64,000 nt of DNA, taken from assembly GCA_003254905.1 (NCBI GenBank), contig QANU01098899.1, forward strand, positions 124,001-188,000. Reading direction: 5' to 3'. The stretch's first letter is position 1; each line of letters starts with the position of its first letter. Below are positions 1-15,862 of this stretch, piece after piece. The DNA is from Nissolia schottii. Taxonomy: Eukaryota; Streptophyta; Magnoliopsida; Fabales; Fabaceae. The notes under the pieces are model-generated. The model was not told the DNA's origin. It ran no database searches and worked only from the letters and a program-made list of their open reading frames with translations. Position numbers and translations under genes: made by a program.

Positions 1-1600
1 ATTTCCACCCAAAAGATAGATAGTTGTATTCATTCATTTAACAAATCAAATACAAATGAGTCATAACAATCATCGCATAAGAAAAAAAAGTGGGAGATTC
101 TCGGACGTCATAGACGACAAATTACTAACAAGAACAACGACTAAAATCCCATAGTTCCTTAGAGGAGTTGATATTTTTCATAATCTCCATTAACCCTTGT
201 TTGTTATAAGCCATATATAACGAGCAAGCAATGCATGACGAAAAATTGATTCAAAACCGTCCCCAATATTCCCTTAAAAAACTCAATATATCTACAAAAC
301 AAAATATGCCAACTTTTTTTTAACACAACAAATTCATTGTGGGTATGTTTAAATATTAACAACATGCAATAATAATTTTTTTAGGTGGTTGAATTCAGAA
401 CTTATTAATTATTCCTACCTCTTATAAGATAAGGTAGAAGAGATTTCAACACCGCCCTCTCCCCGTTTCGATATGTATATATGTATATATATATATATGT
501 GTGTGTGTATATACATATATATATATATATGTATGTATATATATATATATACATAAAAGACAATAAAAGGAATTTTGAGTTAATTTTTTTTCCAATTTTT
601 TTTTTCTATTTTTACCCTAACTTATTTTTTTTCTGTTCTATGAACATGCTATTAACTTTTTAATGTGCTTGATTTTTAGAATTTTTGTTTGACTTTGAAA
701 TTTTCATTTAATAAGATTTGAACTTAGAATCTTATGCATGCTACTACAACTTTTTACAATTAGACCAATTTTAATAACTTGTTCAATCTTTTAGTTTTTT
801 ATCTAAAAAATTACGTTCACTACTACTACGGTGGTTAGAATCAATTTTAAAATATAATCCACTACTAACTTTTAATATATATTTTTTATACTCTAAAAAT
901 TACATAAATTATAATAAAATTTAAATTTAAGATCTTATACATACTACTCAAATTTTTAATCACCCTGGCTTAACCTTAATTGGATTTGAATAGCATTGTG
1001 CACAAAAAGTATTATTTTAGAACTGCGACTTTGGCTTTGAATTAAAAGTAATATGTGAGTATATCGTGACAGTTTGATTCCCACTACAAAAGTGGAGGGG
1101 ACTAGATCCAACGGTTATCAACTATTCATGTCTTCATATCAATGGACTATAGATGAGATTCATTTATAGTGGGGGCCATTACGGATATCGATTTCTGTTT
1201 CTTGGAATGAAAATGTAATAATGCATGTCACACGTTCAACTCTGATGTCAAAAACAAACGAATCGTTGTCGTTGATGCAACTTTACCAACATCCTCATTT
1301 TCATTTTACTAACATTTTTAATTAGTAAAATTAAGACCAAAATCTTAAATGTAGGTCTACTAATTTTTTAATAATCTCAAATTATATACTTGATAAAATT
1401 TTATTAATTTTTGTTTGATGATTATAATTAAATGTGATTAAGAAGATTGATAAATTTAAAATTATGACTCTCAAATATTCTCTTTAGTTAATTAGTTCAT
1501 TTTACATTTTAAAGATTGGAACCTGTGATTGAATATAGATGTATAATTTTTACATCATATTATCATAATTTTTTACCATCATTTAAATAGAGTGCCATAA
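1..1600. other. AT-rich intergenic flank, no gene seen
   Basis: No open frame in this stretch looks like a conserved protein, and I see no splice-linked exon series. It holds an AT-rich sequence with poly-A and poly-T runs and a TA/TG microsatellite around 470-556. Two short related motifs near 715-750 and 920-950 look like diverged dispersed repeat but are too weak to name. The first few hundred bases could be the 3' end of a gene lying outside the window; I cannot support that. Confidence 0.5.
470..556. repeat. TA/TG dinucleotide microsatellite
   Basis: Alternating TA and TG dinucleotides with short interruptions run through this stretch. The 60-residue open frame over it is a translation of the repeat (Tyr/Ile/Val/Met only) and is not a gene. 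Confidence 0.85.
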
Positions 1601-2406
1601 AACTGCCCCCAATTCCTACTATGGTGCTCCTTTGGTTGTCTGAGTTATGTCTTGTTCCTTCATTCTTGTTGGAAAAGGTTTCAATCCTCCACTCACTCTC
1701 ACTCCTTCCTTCTTCTTTCCTTTCATTTTCTTCCACTTCCTATATTTAGCAACTCCCCCCTCTTCTCTCTGTCTCTCTCTCTCTCTCGCAATGAAAACAA
1801 GGACCATCCCTTAGGAACCACCAAATACAAAAAGGTACGACATGTTCCTTTTCTTCTTGTTTCCTACAACGCCCCATGTTTTTGTGCCCCTCTTATTCTT
1901 ATTCCACAACTTGGTTCTTGAAATTTCCCCTGCATTTAGTGAAAGTTTGTTTCCGTTACAAGTTATTCACGTTGGAACATGTTTGGGTTGGGAGTGTTGT
2001 TATTCCTTTGATTTGGTTCAGTTATTCTGAGCATTGTTGTTATGCTATTAATGACAAATTTGGCGATTTCAGAATCAGATTGGTACTGCCCCATTATTAC
2101 TGTGGAGGAAAAGTCTCCAAATTTGAAGAGAAAATTAAAAAGGGTGTAATCTAACTGCCCAGAAGAATCACAATATTCCTTGATCGCTTAGGATTCGGTT
2201 TTATGTGAGAAACGAGGATCACTGATGATCCAAGAAGCGAAAAGATTAGATTTTTGGTGAAAACTTGCATAAGTATCTTTGTAGAATCATCAAATTTCCA
2301 AACTCCAAAGGGGCTGCAGCAATGGAGATGAGGCTACAATTGATTATTAGTGAAGTGAAACTTGGTAGCATGAGCTAGGCGTGTATATATATAATATATA
2401 AAAAAA

Positions 2407-5400
2407 ATGGACTCAAAAGAAGAGGGTGAACCCCATGAGGATAGGCCCTCATCCCCGATGTGGGTCCTGCAGCAGATATCTGAAGGGGCATTCAGAGTTG
2501 CTGGTGGAGCATTGCAAAGTATGTACTCAAGTGGCGGTGGGCCAAGCGAGTCGCATGCAGGGCTTGGTGCGCATAGGCGCAGTCAAAGTGAAATTGTTAC
2601 CAAAGGGTTTCAACGCAGCGACAGCCTCCAGAAGTTGAAATCTCATGTTCACAAGGCCTTGAGGTGGGGCAGCAAATCCCGGAAATATGATGGCATGTTA
2701 TCAAATTTCAACCCTGAGGTCATGGCCAACCAGAAACGCCAGTGGTATCAGCTTCATCCCACAACTCTGGTATTCAATTTTTGGAATCCCTTCATGTATA
2801 CTACGTCTATGTTTGAAAGATTTTCCCCTGCCTGATTGATCTGCAAATAGTTATAGAATCCAGTTTATATGTGATAATGTGCACTTGTACACTTCTATCA
2901 TGGTAGTAAATGTCAATAGTTCATGTTAGTTTATGTTGATCATGTTTCGCCTCATAGTGAAATATCTATGGCTTTGTCCAGGAAGTCTTTTGTCCTCTAG
3001 CAAATTGAACTATATTCTTTGAATTCTCATGTTTGTTTCCCAAAATATTAATCTTTTGCATGCAATATTTTAAGGCCAAATACACAATTACACACCATTG
3101 CTATGTTTGTGCTTTGAGCAAAGGATATATTATTTATGTTAAAGTTATTTGGTAGGGCTTTGTGTAAAACTCGCCCTCGGGGCTCTTGATTTGTTTTGTT
3201 CTAAGTGTATATTGTCTAATTATGCAGAAACATTAATGTTGATGCTTTATTGCGCTATCTTTTAGGAGGTGACTTTGTGTCCCTCACACATGTTTGTCAG
3301 AAATGTAAACTTATCAGTTTGTTGAAGTAAGTCACTGCGAATATTACTGTAGGATTGTGTAAATTATAAGGAGCCAACCTCGCTCTTTGAACATTTTGTG
3401 ATTGTGGGGCTGCCTCCAGATGCTAACTTGGAAGTTGTGGAGCGTGCATTTGCTAGAAGGAAGAAGTGGGAACAAGAGAAGGAAACATCTGAATTTGTAG
3501 ATTATAAAAGGCTACAACAACAAAGGCCGCAAGAACCAGTTCTAGAGCCACAGGTTTGTCAGATGTCAAAATTTTAATATTAATATTAATATATATATAT
3601 ATATATATATTTTAGAAAAGAAAATTTTATCAGAGAAAGAAGAAAGTATAACCAGCGATTGATAAGTTACCCTCCAAAACAGAGGAAGTAACAGGAAACA
3701 AAGAATAAAAGAGATTAACTAGCTGTCTGGTTTCTCTGCATAAAATGAATAGAAAGCTTCTGTTAAATTTTATTTGTAGTGTTCTCTATTGATAAATTTT
3801 TAAGGTTAATTTCACGAGCTTTGTAGAAGTTTTATTGTGATAGGCATTGTTCATATCCAGTGTCTGGTTCTCTTAAGAATTTCAAACATTATATCGACAA
3901 GAGTTTTCAAAGACATTTAAGAATATCTGTGTTTTGATGGTGGATGGAATTGTTTGAGTCTGAAACATGCTATTACCATACAAATGATATCTGTAAAGTG
4001 CTAGCAAATGATTCGGTCGTAACATTTCTTGGCATACAAACTTTAATAAAGTCCTCTCTCTTTATGATTACAACCTAGCCAATTGCTATGGATCTTAGTT
4101 GCTAATATCTCTTTGTAAACATGCAGATACTTTTCAAATATCCTCCTGGAAAGAAGCTAACAGTGCGTATGAAGGATTTAGCCTCCTTTTGTTTTCCTGA
4201 AGGTGTAAAGGTCTGCTTGACACTATTTGTATTTAATCAGATCAGATCTGTCAATTTCTTTAATTGTTAAATGCCAATTTCTTTAGTTGTTAAATGCTAC
4301 CTTACAAAATGTTTGCTATGGTCTTCCATTGTTTGCATTTGGAGGTACTAAATTGGTCCTACTATCACTATTTGATTACTCTTGCCCCTTCTCTGGTATA
4401 TTGTCACATTGCAGCTTATAAACACAATTTATGAGTACGTGTCACCTAAGGATCAGCAATAGAAGTCTACGGAATTTATAGAAATCTTATGTGTTTATTC
4501 TCACCTGCGTTCATAGTATGAGATTATCAGGGTTGACTGATACTCTGACTTTCAATTTATATGGTTTCTTAATTGTGAATGATAAGTTGGCCATCTTTAT
4601 TTTTCCTGAGTAGAATTTCACGTCTTGTTTCCTAAGATGAAAAGTGTAACACTTCTGATGAACCATAGGCCTATTTACACTATAAATCTGCTATTATGTT
4701 CCCACTAACTGTTTCATTTATTGAATGTTGATTCAGGCGTCGTTATTGGAGAGGACTCCATCTCTAAGTGAACTAAATGAACTTGTCTATGGACAGGTAT
4801 TCCACATCAATCTCCATATTTGTCTTGCTGTCTGATTAATTGAGCACTCACCACCTGAAACCTAAGAGATTATGTTTATTCTAAGCAGGGACATTTAGGC
4901 AGAGATGACCTGTCATTTTTATTTACACTCAAGGTAATTTTTGTGCTAACATCAACTATCAATCTTAGTTTGTTAGCTTGAAATGGTTTGTCATTGTTCT
5001 GTTGAAATCTTGTGGAAATAGTTGACTCGCCTGTACCCCAGTTCACATCATACTATGCAAGCTTCTTTGTCTGTGTACCATCTTCACATATTCTTATGAA
5101 TTTATTTTATGAGAATAGTGAATGGGAGGGTAACAATTTGTATTACCATGTATGTTTCCTTAGCTACTCAGTGCTTTTCCATGAGATAAAACTTCTGAAG
5201 TATGTGTTTAAAGAGCGTTTCAATAGTTCAGCACATTTGATATGTCCAAGAGCTGGATTGATTTTATTCCAATTGTTTCTCATTTATTTCTTATAATGCA
5301 ATATTTTGTATGGGAAACAAAGATAGGTGATTGCTGAAACTTTTTATGTATTCCTTCATTTCTTGAACAGGCAGCTGACAATGCAACACTTTATGGAGTT

Positions 5401-8400
5401 TGTTTGCATGTGGCTGAAATTGTTCAGAGGCCCCCTGGTATGTTAGGCTCATCTCCTCTATCACCCTCTGGGACATGCAGCCGTTTTCTGGTTTCTGGAC
5501 CTCGCTGTTACTGTTTGCTGACTAGAGTTCCTTTCTTTGAGTTACACTTTGAGATGTTAAACAGGTTAGCAAATTACTAGGTTTGAGGTTGAACACGTGC
5601 TTAATGCCCTTTGGTTTTCACTAGATCCAATAGAATTCATTATGTCTTACTTGGATGCAGTCTCATTGCACAGGAGCGTCTGGATCGGATAACTCAGTTT
5701 GTAAATGAGTTAACTCTCACTGGTAGCTTTCCTATGACACCAAAACTAGACGATCAAATGGGTTTAAATGTCGAAACTCCAGAGACGGAGTCATTTAGTG
5801 ACTGGAAGGCTTGTGCAATACCTGTTGATGGTGCAGCAGCCATTACTGCTGCTGCTGCTGGGATTATATCTGATGATGAAATCCCACAGTTATCGCCAAA
5901 AATATGGGATTCTTATTCTCAATCTCCTGTAAGTATGACCGCCAGTGATGCTTCAGATTTTTCTCAGGTTAGGGATATAGAAAAGGATGCCAGGAAGAAT
6001 CAGCAGGATCACGATAATTGTGCTTTTGAGGCACCAGAAACTCATGATTCTACGGAAAGAATGCATGGAAATTATGAAAGCGGTGTAGTTTCTCCCAAGG
6101 TGGAAACACCTTTTTCTGCTAGGAGTTGTCCGTTGGAGCACATTGGAAGTTCTGAGTCACTTGTCAGGTGGTAGATTTATAATGACAATATTCAATTTTG
6201 CTTTTGGATAAACCATCATCTCTAATTGTGCTGAGATATGTTCCCTATGATAGTTTGTATCCTAATGTGGAAATCCTTATGGTGCATAACTTTTTTCAGA
6301 TTTGATATAGTCATTCATCCGTTTATACTGTCACTACTGTTTATTACGTCCGATCCTCACCTTCAGTTCAATTTCAATATCATTTTGTTTTCATTGGCAG
6401 TCCAGTTAGAAGCATGGTGTCGGAAGATGAGGATGATCTTTTTGCAAACAATGAAAGAGATTATGGGGATGACTCTGTAATGGAGTGGGCTATGGTTAGT
6501 GTAAAATGGATTCCCATTTGTTTTGCATTTAAACTGAGGTGATGCTTGATTGGTGGCATTTAACATGTTTTCTTTGTTGTGAATGGTTTTGATAGGATAA
6601 CAAGAATGATTTGCTACAGATAGTGTGTAGATATCATGCGCAACCTATTCCACCTCGAGGAAGTGAATTTGTTTTCCACCCTCTTGAACATCTACAAGCT
6701 ATTCAGTACATTAGACATTCAGTTGTAGCCCTTGGCTTTAGCGAAAATTGTTTGAATTGTTCTGAAAGTGCTCAGGTAAGTAACTCGATTGGTTTTTTAC
6801 ACAATGCTTCTCCACAACTATGTTCACTCATTACAGCTGTACTTCTGTAAAAGGTCAATGCAAAGTTGGCTGCTGCAGAGGAAGCCCTTGCATTATCAAT
6901 ATGGACGACTGCAGCCACTTGTCGAGTTCTGTCCCTCAATAGTGTAAGCACATATTCCAGATGAAGTTCAACAATGTTTCTACAACCTCTACCCATAACG
7001 AAATCAAACCAAAACAAATTTGATTAACCGAAACCGTGAAAAACAGGATAGGGTTGGGTTTGTTTATCTTGAAGGTGTTTGGAATTCAGTGCCTCTAAAT
7101 CATTGCAGACTTGAAGGAAAATCTCATAAAGTCATAATATATTTCCTTCAAAATATCAATACAAAGAAGTTGGACTAATGGAGATGTGATATTCATGCAT
7201 AACATGAGATTGCTAAATATGAATTATTAGTTGTGCTGCAAATATCTTCATCGTTTCTTGATAACTTCAATATTCGTAGTTTTTAATACATGTTACCGGC
7301 AGGTGCTGGCATTACTTGCAGGAGTGTTATTGGAAAAACAGGTGGTTGTAGAGTGCCCGAATCTGGTAAGTCTTCAAAACAATCATAGTAATCGATGGTC
7401 ATTGATTCGCCTAAACATGTTTTGTGCTTTGTCCTTGTTTGCTGCTCTTGACTAACTTGGATCGTTACGAACAAGTGTTGTAACCTGCCATTCATTTTGG
7501 ACATTTTTTGACACAATGCAGGGTGTTCTATCTGCCACAGTGCTATCTCTTGTTCCGTTGATTCGTCCATTTCAGTGGCAGAGTTTATTGCTTCCGGTGA
7601 GTTCATTAGCATTCAACAAGTCGCGGTTCGAGATTTTGCTCATGGCAATGTTCACAGATATCTAATAATATGTTAGCCTTGCTTTTCAGGTTTTACCTGG
7701 AAAAATGCTTGATTTTCTTGATGCACCAGTTCCATATATTGTGAGTTTCATTTTATTTGATGTTTTCTCCTTAGTCCAGACTGAAAATTTCCCTCCTCAG
7801 TTCTCTGTCATGTTAGAATTTAGATTTTTTTTTCCTTCTGACAATGCATTTTGTTTTTAAGAAAAAAGTAGCCCTGGCTAATTGTTTAATCCAACTTTCT
7901 AATGATCTCTCAGGTTGGCATACAGCGTACACCAGATGATTTGAATCCAAAAACTGCTAATATAGTTCACGTTAATGTACTGAAAGATCAGGTTTGTAAG
8001 GGCTAGTATACATTATAAAATTCTCAACATTGATCAGATATCGAAATTAATATCTGTTACAAACCCTACTGCTAGTGCTGAGTCAGCAATGCCAACAGCC
8101 AAAAAAGGGAAGAAAATAATCCCTTTACCCTATTATTACTCTAGAAAAAAACAAAAAAGGGAAAAGGCGGAATAATCGGAGAAAATGTAGGAGAGAAATC
8201 AGCTACAGCAAATCAGCTACAGTAGGAAATGGAAGGCAATTAAAGTGAGGAATTTTAGGAAGGAAAGTTATTAGAGTGAGGATTATTAAGAGGGAAAACC
8301 ATTAAAATTAATTAGGAAAGAATAAGGTTGATTTCCTTGATTCTCTTTAATTTTTAATTATAAAATTAGATCATAGGGAGGAGAGCAGAAGGCTAGGAGG

Positions 8401-9762
8401 GTTAAGGGATCCTTTATTCCCAGGCTTTTGTCTTTTATAATTTTCTTATTCAGTTTTTCTTATTATAATGTTCTGCAACTGATATTTCCCACTGGAATAT
8501 CAGAATAATAAACAAACACAGAAGTTATACTGTAGTTATTTTCTTTTACTACCAGTTGTTACAATATCCTATATCTTTTAGATCCTAATGCTGCATTCTA
8601 ATATGAGGATAACATATGTTGTTGTACCATTTATAATTTTTCTCATGCTTATCTTTTCTTCTTTTTAAAAATTAAATTAAATAATGTAGGTTAAAATGTG
8701 TGACTTGCCAAGACTTCCGCGACATAAAGAGCTTGTCTCTCAGTTGGGTCCAATTCATGCCAGATTGGCTTGTGAAAATTCAATTGCTAGAAAGCATCCT
8801 GTACATAGGTGCAATGAAGTTCAGGTTTTGTTTTTCACCTCTACCCCTCAATTTAGGGAGAGTAAATTTTAATTACTTATCTATGTATGCTAATTTCTAC
8901 TTGTTCACAGGCTGAAGCTGCAGCTCAGTTTTTGAATTGCATGTGGCACTATTTGGAGTCACTTTGTTCAGATCTGAAATCCCATATAATAACTAGTGTA
9001 CAATCCAATAATGACAGGGTAAGATAACCGAGTTTCGGTTAATTCTTCATATTCTTGGAAACTCTTAAATAATGAATGATAGTTAGTTTGCCAATCTTTT
9101 TCTCCTTAGCTCAGCCTCTGTTAATTTTTCAGGTTTCTTTACTTCTTAAAGATACCTTCATTGATTCTTTTCCTAGTAGGGACCAGCCATTCATGAAGGT
9201 AACAGCAACCTCTCATTCTTTCAAGAAAAATCATAGGGAATTTTAGTTCTACATAAGCATGGAAATGAAACGAGAGAGGTGTCTTGCCATCCTTAGAACA
9301 ATAAGATTTACATTTCGCTTAGAGGTGGAGAAAACATTTTAACATTATGGAGTGTTTACATTAAATAGAGGATGAGCCTTAACACAACGATTAGGTTGTT
9401 GCCTTGAGGCCTGGAGGTCATAGGTTCAAATAGCAAAAATAGTCCATCCATTTGCAGGGTAAGACTGCATACATTCACCCTCTGTAGACCTTACCAGGTG
9501 AGAGCCTTGCGCACTGAAGTGTTTACATTAAGTGGTAGGACCACTATGAGGCTTTATGGTGGGATGAAATTTTCATAGAAGTTCACATATGAAAAATTCT
9601 CGTTTTGTTTTTGGAGATAGATGATCTTAGTTATTTATTTGTATTTGTTTCAAGGCTAATTGATTTATGAATCCTTGGCTTTTGCAGCTGTTTGTAGATA
9701 CACAGCTGTTCACTGTTTTATCAGACTCTCGTATATCAAGCTTTGAGAGAGGCCATTCATAG
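2407..9762 (+). CDS. DENN (AEX-3) domain-containing protein, 18 coding exons
   Basis: This encodes a plant DENN-domain protein. In other eukaryotes such proteins act as exchange factors for Rab GTPases in membrane traffic; the role here is inferred from family. Coding exons that join in frame with GT..AG introns: 2407-2769, 3353-3553, 4127-4210, 4737-4796, 4889-4933, 5371-5564, 5661-6167, 6401-6494, 6596-6775, 6854-6943, 7303-7365, 7522-7596, 7690-7740, 7914-7991, 8690-8824, 8911-9018, 9133-9198, 9688-9762. They total 2469 nt, 822 aa. The N-terminus is basic and serine-rich. The upstream DENN part includes FVIVGLPPDAN and SRFLVSGPRCYCLLTRVPFF. A low-complexity linker (about residues 330-500) follows. 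The core DENN signature comes next, with LLAGVLLEKQVVVECPNLG, VLSLVPLIRPFQWQS and LPVLPGKMLDFLDAPVPYIVG. The ATG at 2407 opens the first long coding exon. The 5' UTR probably begins near 1600 and may contain an intron; the 3' UTR runs to about 10,190. Intron 14 (7992-8689) and intron 17 (9199-9687) contain repeats. The nearest Arabidopsis relative is, from memory, the single DENN protein At5g35560. Confidence 0.9.
8085..8520. mobile_element. Possible LTR-type retroelement remnant (fossil), DENN gene intron
   Basis: A purine-rich stretch in intron 14 of the DENN gene reads unlike the surrounding intron and resembles the long terminal repeats of Ty1/copia-type elements: polypurine character, a promoter-like AT stretch and a T-rich tail. 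No internal coding part is present, so at most it is a solo or fragmentary terminal repeat, old and broken. The boundaries are approximate. It could instead be a non-autonomous DNA element or plain intron sequence. Confidence 0.3.
9365..9517 (+). mobile_element. tRNA-derived SINE (Au-like) with 14-bp target duplication
   Basis: The body shows the layout of plant tRNA-derived SINEs of the Au type. There is a tRNA-like head with an internal B-box-like GGTCATAGGTTCAAAT, then a segment reading GGGTAAGACTGCATACA, and a tail containing GAGAGCCTTGCGCAC. It is flanked on both sides by the same 14 bases, AGTGTTTACATTAA, at 9351-9364 and 9518-9531. That exact duplication fits target-primed insertion and suggests a fairly young copy. 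It lies in the last intron of the DENN gene. Three further related copies are listed in this window. Confidence 0.8.
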
Positions 9763-10257
9763 TCTCCTGTCACATTATTTTAGGAACACAAGGTGAAGGA
9801 ACAGATTTGTTAGACAATAGACATGGTTGTTGGCAATGTGGATGATAGTGGCTCTTAATTTAATTGGTTAACAACTCCAGCCCAAATGAAATTTTACTGA
9901 TCCAAGAATCCAATGTTTGGAATTACAAACAGTGAGGGGAGGGGGGTCATATGGCTTGAATTTGTATTCATGTTGATAGTAATGGAATGCAATGCCCTGT
10001 GCTAAACAACTGATGCGGACCAAAAGGATAAGAAGATCACTGTCCCTATGTTTTTTGTTGAGGGATATATAGTAGAGGGTTTAGGCTGATTGTGAGTGCA
10101 GAACGATAGACTATTTTTCCTATCCCTACAGGATACACATATACATATATCATATTCATGTCATATGCTTTTAATAAAAAACTTTTTTAAGTATCAGTTC
10201 ATGTATCTCACTTCGTGAATGCGACCTAAGCCATACAGGGAGGGTGTTCATAAGACT

Positions 10258-10262
<5 letters not shown>

Positions 10263-10292
<30 letters not shown>

Positions 10293-10328
10293 NNNNNNNN
10301 NNNNNNNNNNNNNNNNNNNNNNNNNNNN
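10263..10328. repeat. TA microsatellite ending in a 36-base N gap
   Basis: A run of TA dinucleotides from about 10,263 ends in 36 Ns (10,293-10,328) and the sequence resumes with AT. The gap most likely reflects an unresolved microsatellite length. True spacing here is unknown. Confidence 0.9.
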
Positions 10329-10699
10329 ATATAATAAATACTATTCTTGTAGCTTTAACAGAATTACTTCTATATTTTTTTACTAAATAATAATATGATT
10401 TTTGACAGCAATTTTTTAAAAGCTAAAGAACTCCGAAGCTCTAAAATAGTCAAATCATCATCAAATCAAGATGTTATGTAATGATATATAGCACATTATT
10501 CACCAAAATAGACCCTAAACTGATCCTAGTAAAAGCTAGGACATCAATTTAGTTCTCAAAAGAAATAACTGCTCTTTCAAAATACCAAATTTTCAAAAAC
10601 TCTCGGGGACTAACGTAACTCCTCTCGATAAATGAACACATCATCACATGAGTTAGTCCTCCCCTCCACAAGATTGCTAAATTTAGCAAGGAGTAGTGA

Positions 10700-10790
10700 T
10701 AAATTTTCCTACAAAATTCTCCTACCATCTTTAATTAATGACACTTGACATTCATTGAAGATGGTAGAAGACTTAGTAGGAAGATTTAGC
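10700..10790. repeat. MITE-like inverted repeat / stem-loop
   Basis: A left arm reading TTCTCCTACCATCTT (near 10,718-10,732) is mirrored by AAGATGGTAGAAG (from 10,757). Pairing extends outward through TTTTCCTAC and GTAGGAAGA. The arms are about 30 bases with mismatches and the loop is roughly 25 bases. This is compatible with a small non-autonomous inverted-repeat element. I could not define a target duplication or a family. Confidence 0.4.
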
Positions 10791-11143
10791 ATTCCTATTC
10801 AGTTAGGGACCACTCTAGCATCTACCGGCATGCCGTTACCATGATGGTCTATTTCTAAAATTTACTCCTATAGAAATTTTTAACTGAAATGCACCACCTC
10901 CATTCAAAATGCTCTGCACGCAAGAGATGGAAGAGCACAACAATAGTCATAACTCAAGTAAAATGCTTATGTATCCATTGCAAAGACTTTCTAATCACAA
11001 GTTTGCAGAGAGATATGGAAACGTATCGTTCATATTATAAACCATGGCCTTAACTACAACCGTACTACCACCAACACAAGAAGGAAAATCAACTCAACAC
11101 TTAAATTCCATGTGAAACAAGGGCAGGCTAGGTTTAGATCATT

Positions 11144-13904
<2,761 letters not shown>

Positions 13905-15285
13905 GGAGACAGAGACCAGAGAAGAGAGATGATGATGATGATGATGAAGAAGAAGAAATAAGTGGAAAAGAAATGAGGTGATACTCTGATTACTAAACCA
14001 GGTAGATTTAGCTACTACTCATCACTGGGTCCTGTCATTTCTTTTTTTTAACTCTTTTTGGTCCACACCAGTGATAGTTTATTTATTTTTGGGTTCCACA
14101 ATGTTTTTATTATTATTTTCATTTTTGGGTGGACCAATGAATATGTGTGCAGTGCGTTGAACATTTGAACTGAGCTAACTGTTTTATTTTTTTTGTTTTT
14201 GGGTCAATGAATGGTTTGCCTCTAATATTTTTGGACCATAGTATGATTTGCCAATGGGCTTGTGTTTTCTATGAAAATAAATGTGTTTCATGACCCAAGA
14301 AAAATGTCTAGTCTACTTTGTGTTATTAAATCTTTTTTAATTTTCACATTTAAAGCATGCCTGTTGTTAGGGCAATTTTTATGCCAAAGCTGTTTAAACT
14401 TTTTTCTTTTACACCAGCCAATTCAGCTCTGCTAATAAATATTTTCAGGCCACTTGTTTAGAAGCCCATAAAAAGTAAATAGCTATTGAAAAAACAAAAG
14501 TATAAAGTATTCAATGCATTAACAACATTGAAGACATCAAAATATTCCATTTTAGGTCTGTTAACAAATTTCTTAAAGATTCTTGTTAGTTTAATTGTTT
14601 CTTTCATTCACTAAAATTAAATACAAATCTTCATTTAAAAGAAATAAATGTTAAATCACGTAAACAAACCAAACATTGGTCTCTTATAAAAAATAATATA
14701 TATTAGCGGGGGTAATGATAAGCAAGTAGATTGTAGCAGTAAAATAATATTTTTGTTTACACGGTGGGATATAATAGGCAGAGGGGAAAAAATGTGACAT
14801 CCTCGTATGAGTAACACGTTTATATATAAGAGGAGTAAAGATGAGTAGTTATGGGTATATAGAAGAAGATAATTTTAGAATTTCTACCATTAATAAAGAG
14901 GTTCAGTTAAAACAACTCTCTCTTGATTACATTTGTTTACCAAAATTACCCTTTTTCTATAATCACCCATTTGACTTTCTATGAGAACAACTTTTATTAA
15001 AACTTCTATAATATATTTTAACATTCTCACTACATTTTTAAAATTTTAGGGATATCCAATTTATTAGTAAAATAAGTGACCAAAGGAAGATAATATAATG
15101 ATTTTATTAGTAGTAAAAACTATCAAAGTTCTTTTTACGTAATATTAAAGCTTAAATATATAAATTTAAAAAACCTAAAACCAAAAAATAGATTTACAAA
15201 AAATAGTTGGATAACTAAGTTGTGTTTAAATATCAAATAAAAAACTATGTAGTATTTGACTGAAAATTCCAGGTTGAGAGAGGCT
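13905..15285. other. Intergenic region between divergent GSNOR and VIP5 genes
   Basis: This 1.4-kb AT-rich stretch holds the GSNOR leader and promoter at its left end and the VIP5 promoter at its right end. A GAT/GAA trinucleotide run lies at about 13,929-13,958. I see no coding exon, RNA gene or recognisable transposon. Confidence 0.55.
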
Positions 15286-15367
15286 CAGGCATATAGCATT
15301 ATGAGGACGACGACGTCGTTTCTCGTTGTTGCCTCTTACGTCTGAATGCAAGGTGTTGTTTCTCCGC

Positions 15368-15384
15368 CGCATTAGGGTTTTGCA
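15368..15384. promoter_or_regulatory. telo-box-like motif in the VIP5 5' leader
   Basis: The string ATTAGGGTTTTG contains the AAACCCTA telo-box in reverse. This motif is common near transcription starts of plant genes of the transcription and translation machinery. Location in the 5' leader of VIP5 fits, but activity is inferred only. Confidence 0.4.
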
Positions 15385-15862
15385 TTCTCTGCCATCCCCC
15401 ACCGTCCGAATACATTGCCGTTTCTCGCTACTTTCGTTTATACCACCGAAGGATTTTGCGGTCCTTTGTTTTCATTCACTGTAAGTAAGAGCTCTCTCAT
15501 CTCTCTCCCTATTCCAATTTTGCTGGTGTTGATTATCCTGGTCACTCTTAAATTTTCAAGATTAAATGTAATTGCTTGAGAAAATTAGGGTTTTTACGTG
15601 ATTTAGAAATTTGAACGAGTTTCTTAGTGGATAGTAGCTCTTTGATTAGATGTTCTTAGTGATACATGATACTTTGCTTAAGATAGACTTTAAAAAATGT
15701 GCTTTGCTTCGTGATTTTATTATTTTGATTTGGCTTTGAGGTTGGTAGTTTTGAATTTTCATCATAATTACTTGAATGGCTGTGTGGTTGATTGCACCTT
15801 GAAATTGTGTGATGTATATATATGCAGGGTACATTGATTTTAAGGCTGAATAGAACAGAATC

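Larger units (their letters stand above)
9763..11143. other. DENN 3' UTR and intergenic spacer between convergent genes
   Basis: The DENN 3' UTR runs to about 10,190, where AATAAA-like signals occur. A TA microsatellite with an assembly gap follows, then AT-rich spacer with a hairpin repeat near 10,700-10,790. The minus-strand GSNOR 3' UTR occupies roughly 10,950-11,143. I see no further gene. Confidence 0.6.

Noticed and set aside
1619-2154. Overlapping open frames of 60-90 codons upstream of the DENN gene on both strands
   Set aside because: They are CT-rich or hydrophobic leader-like sequence with no family resemblance; more likely the 5' UTR and possible leader intron of the DENN gene.
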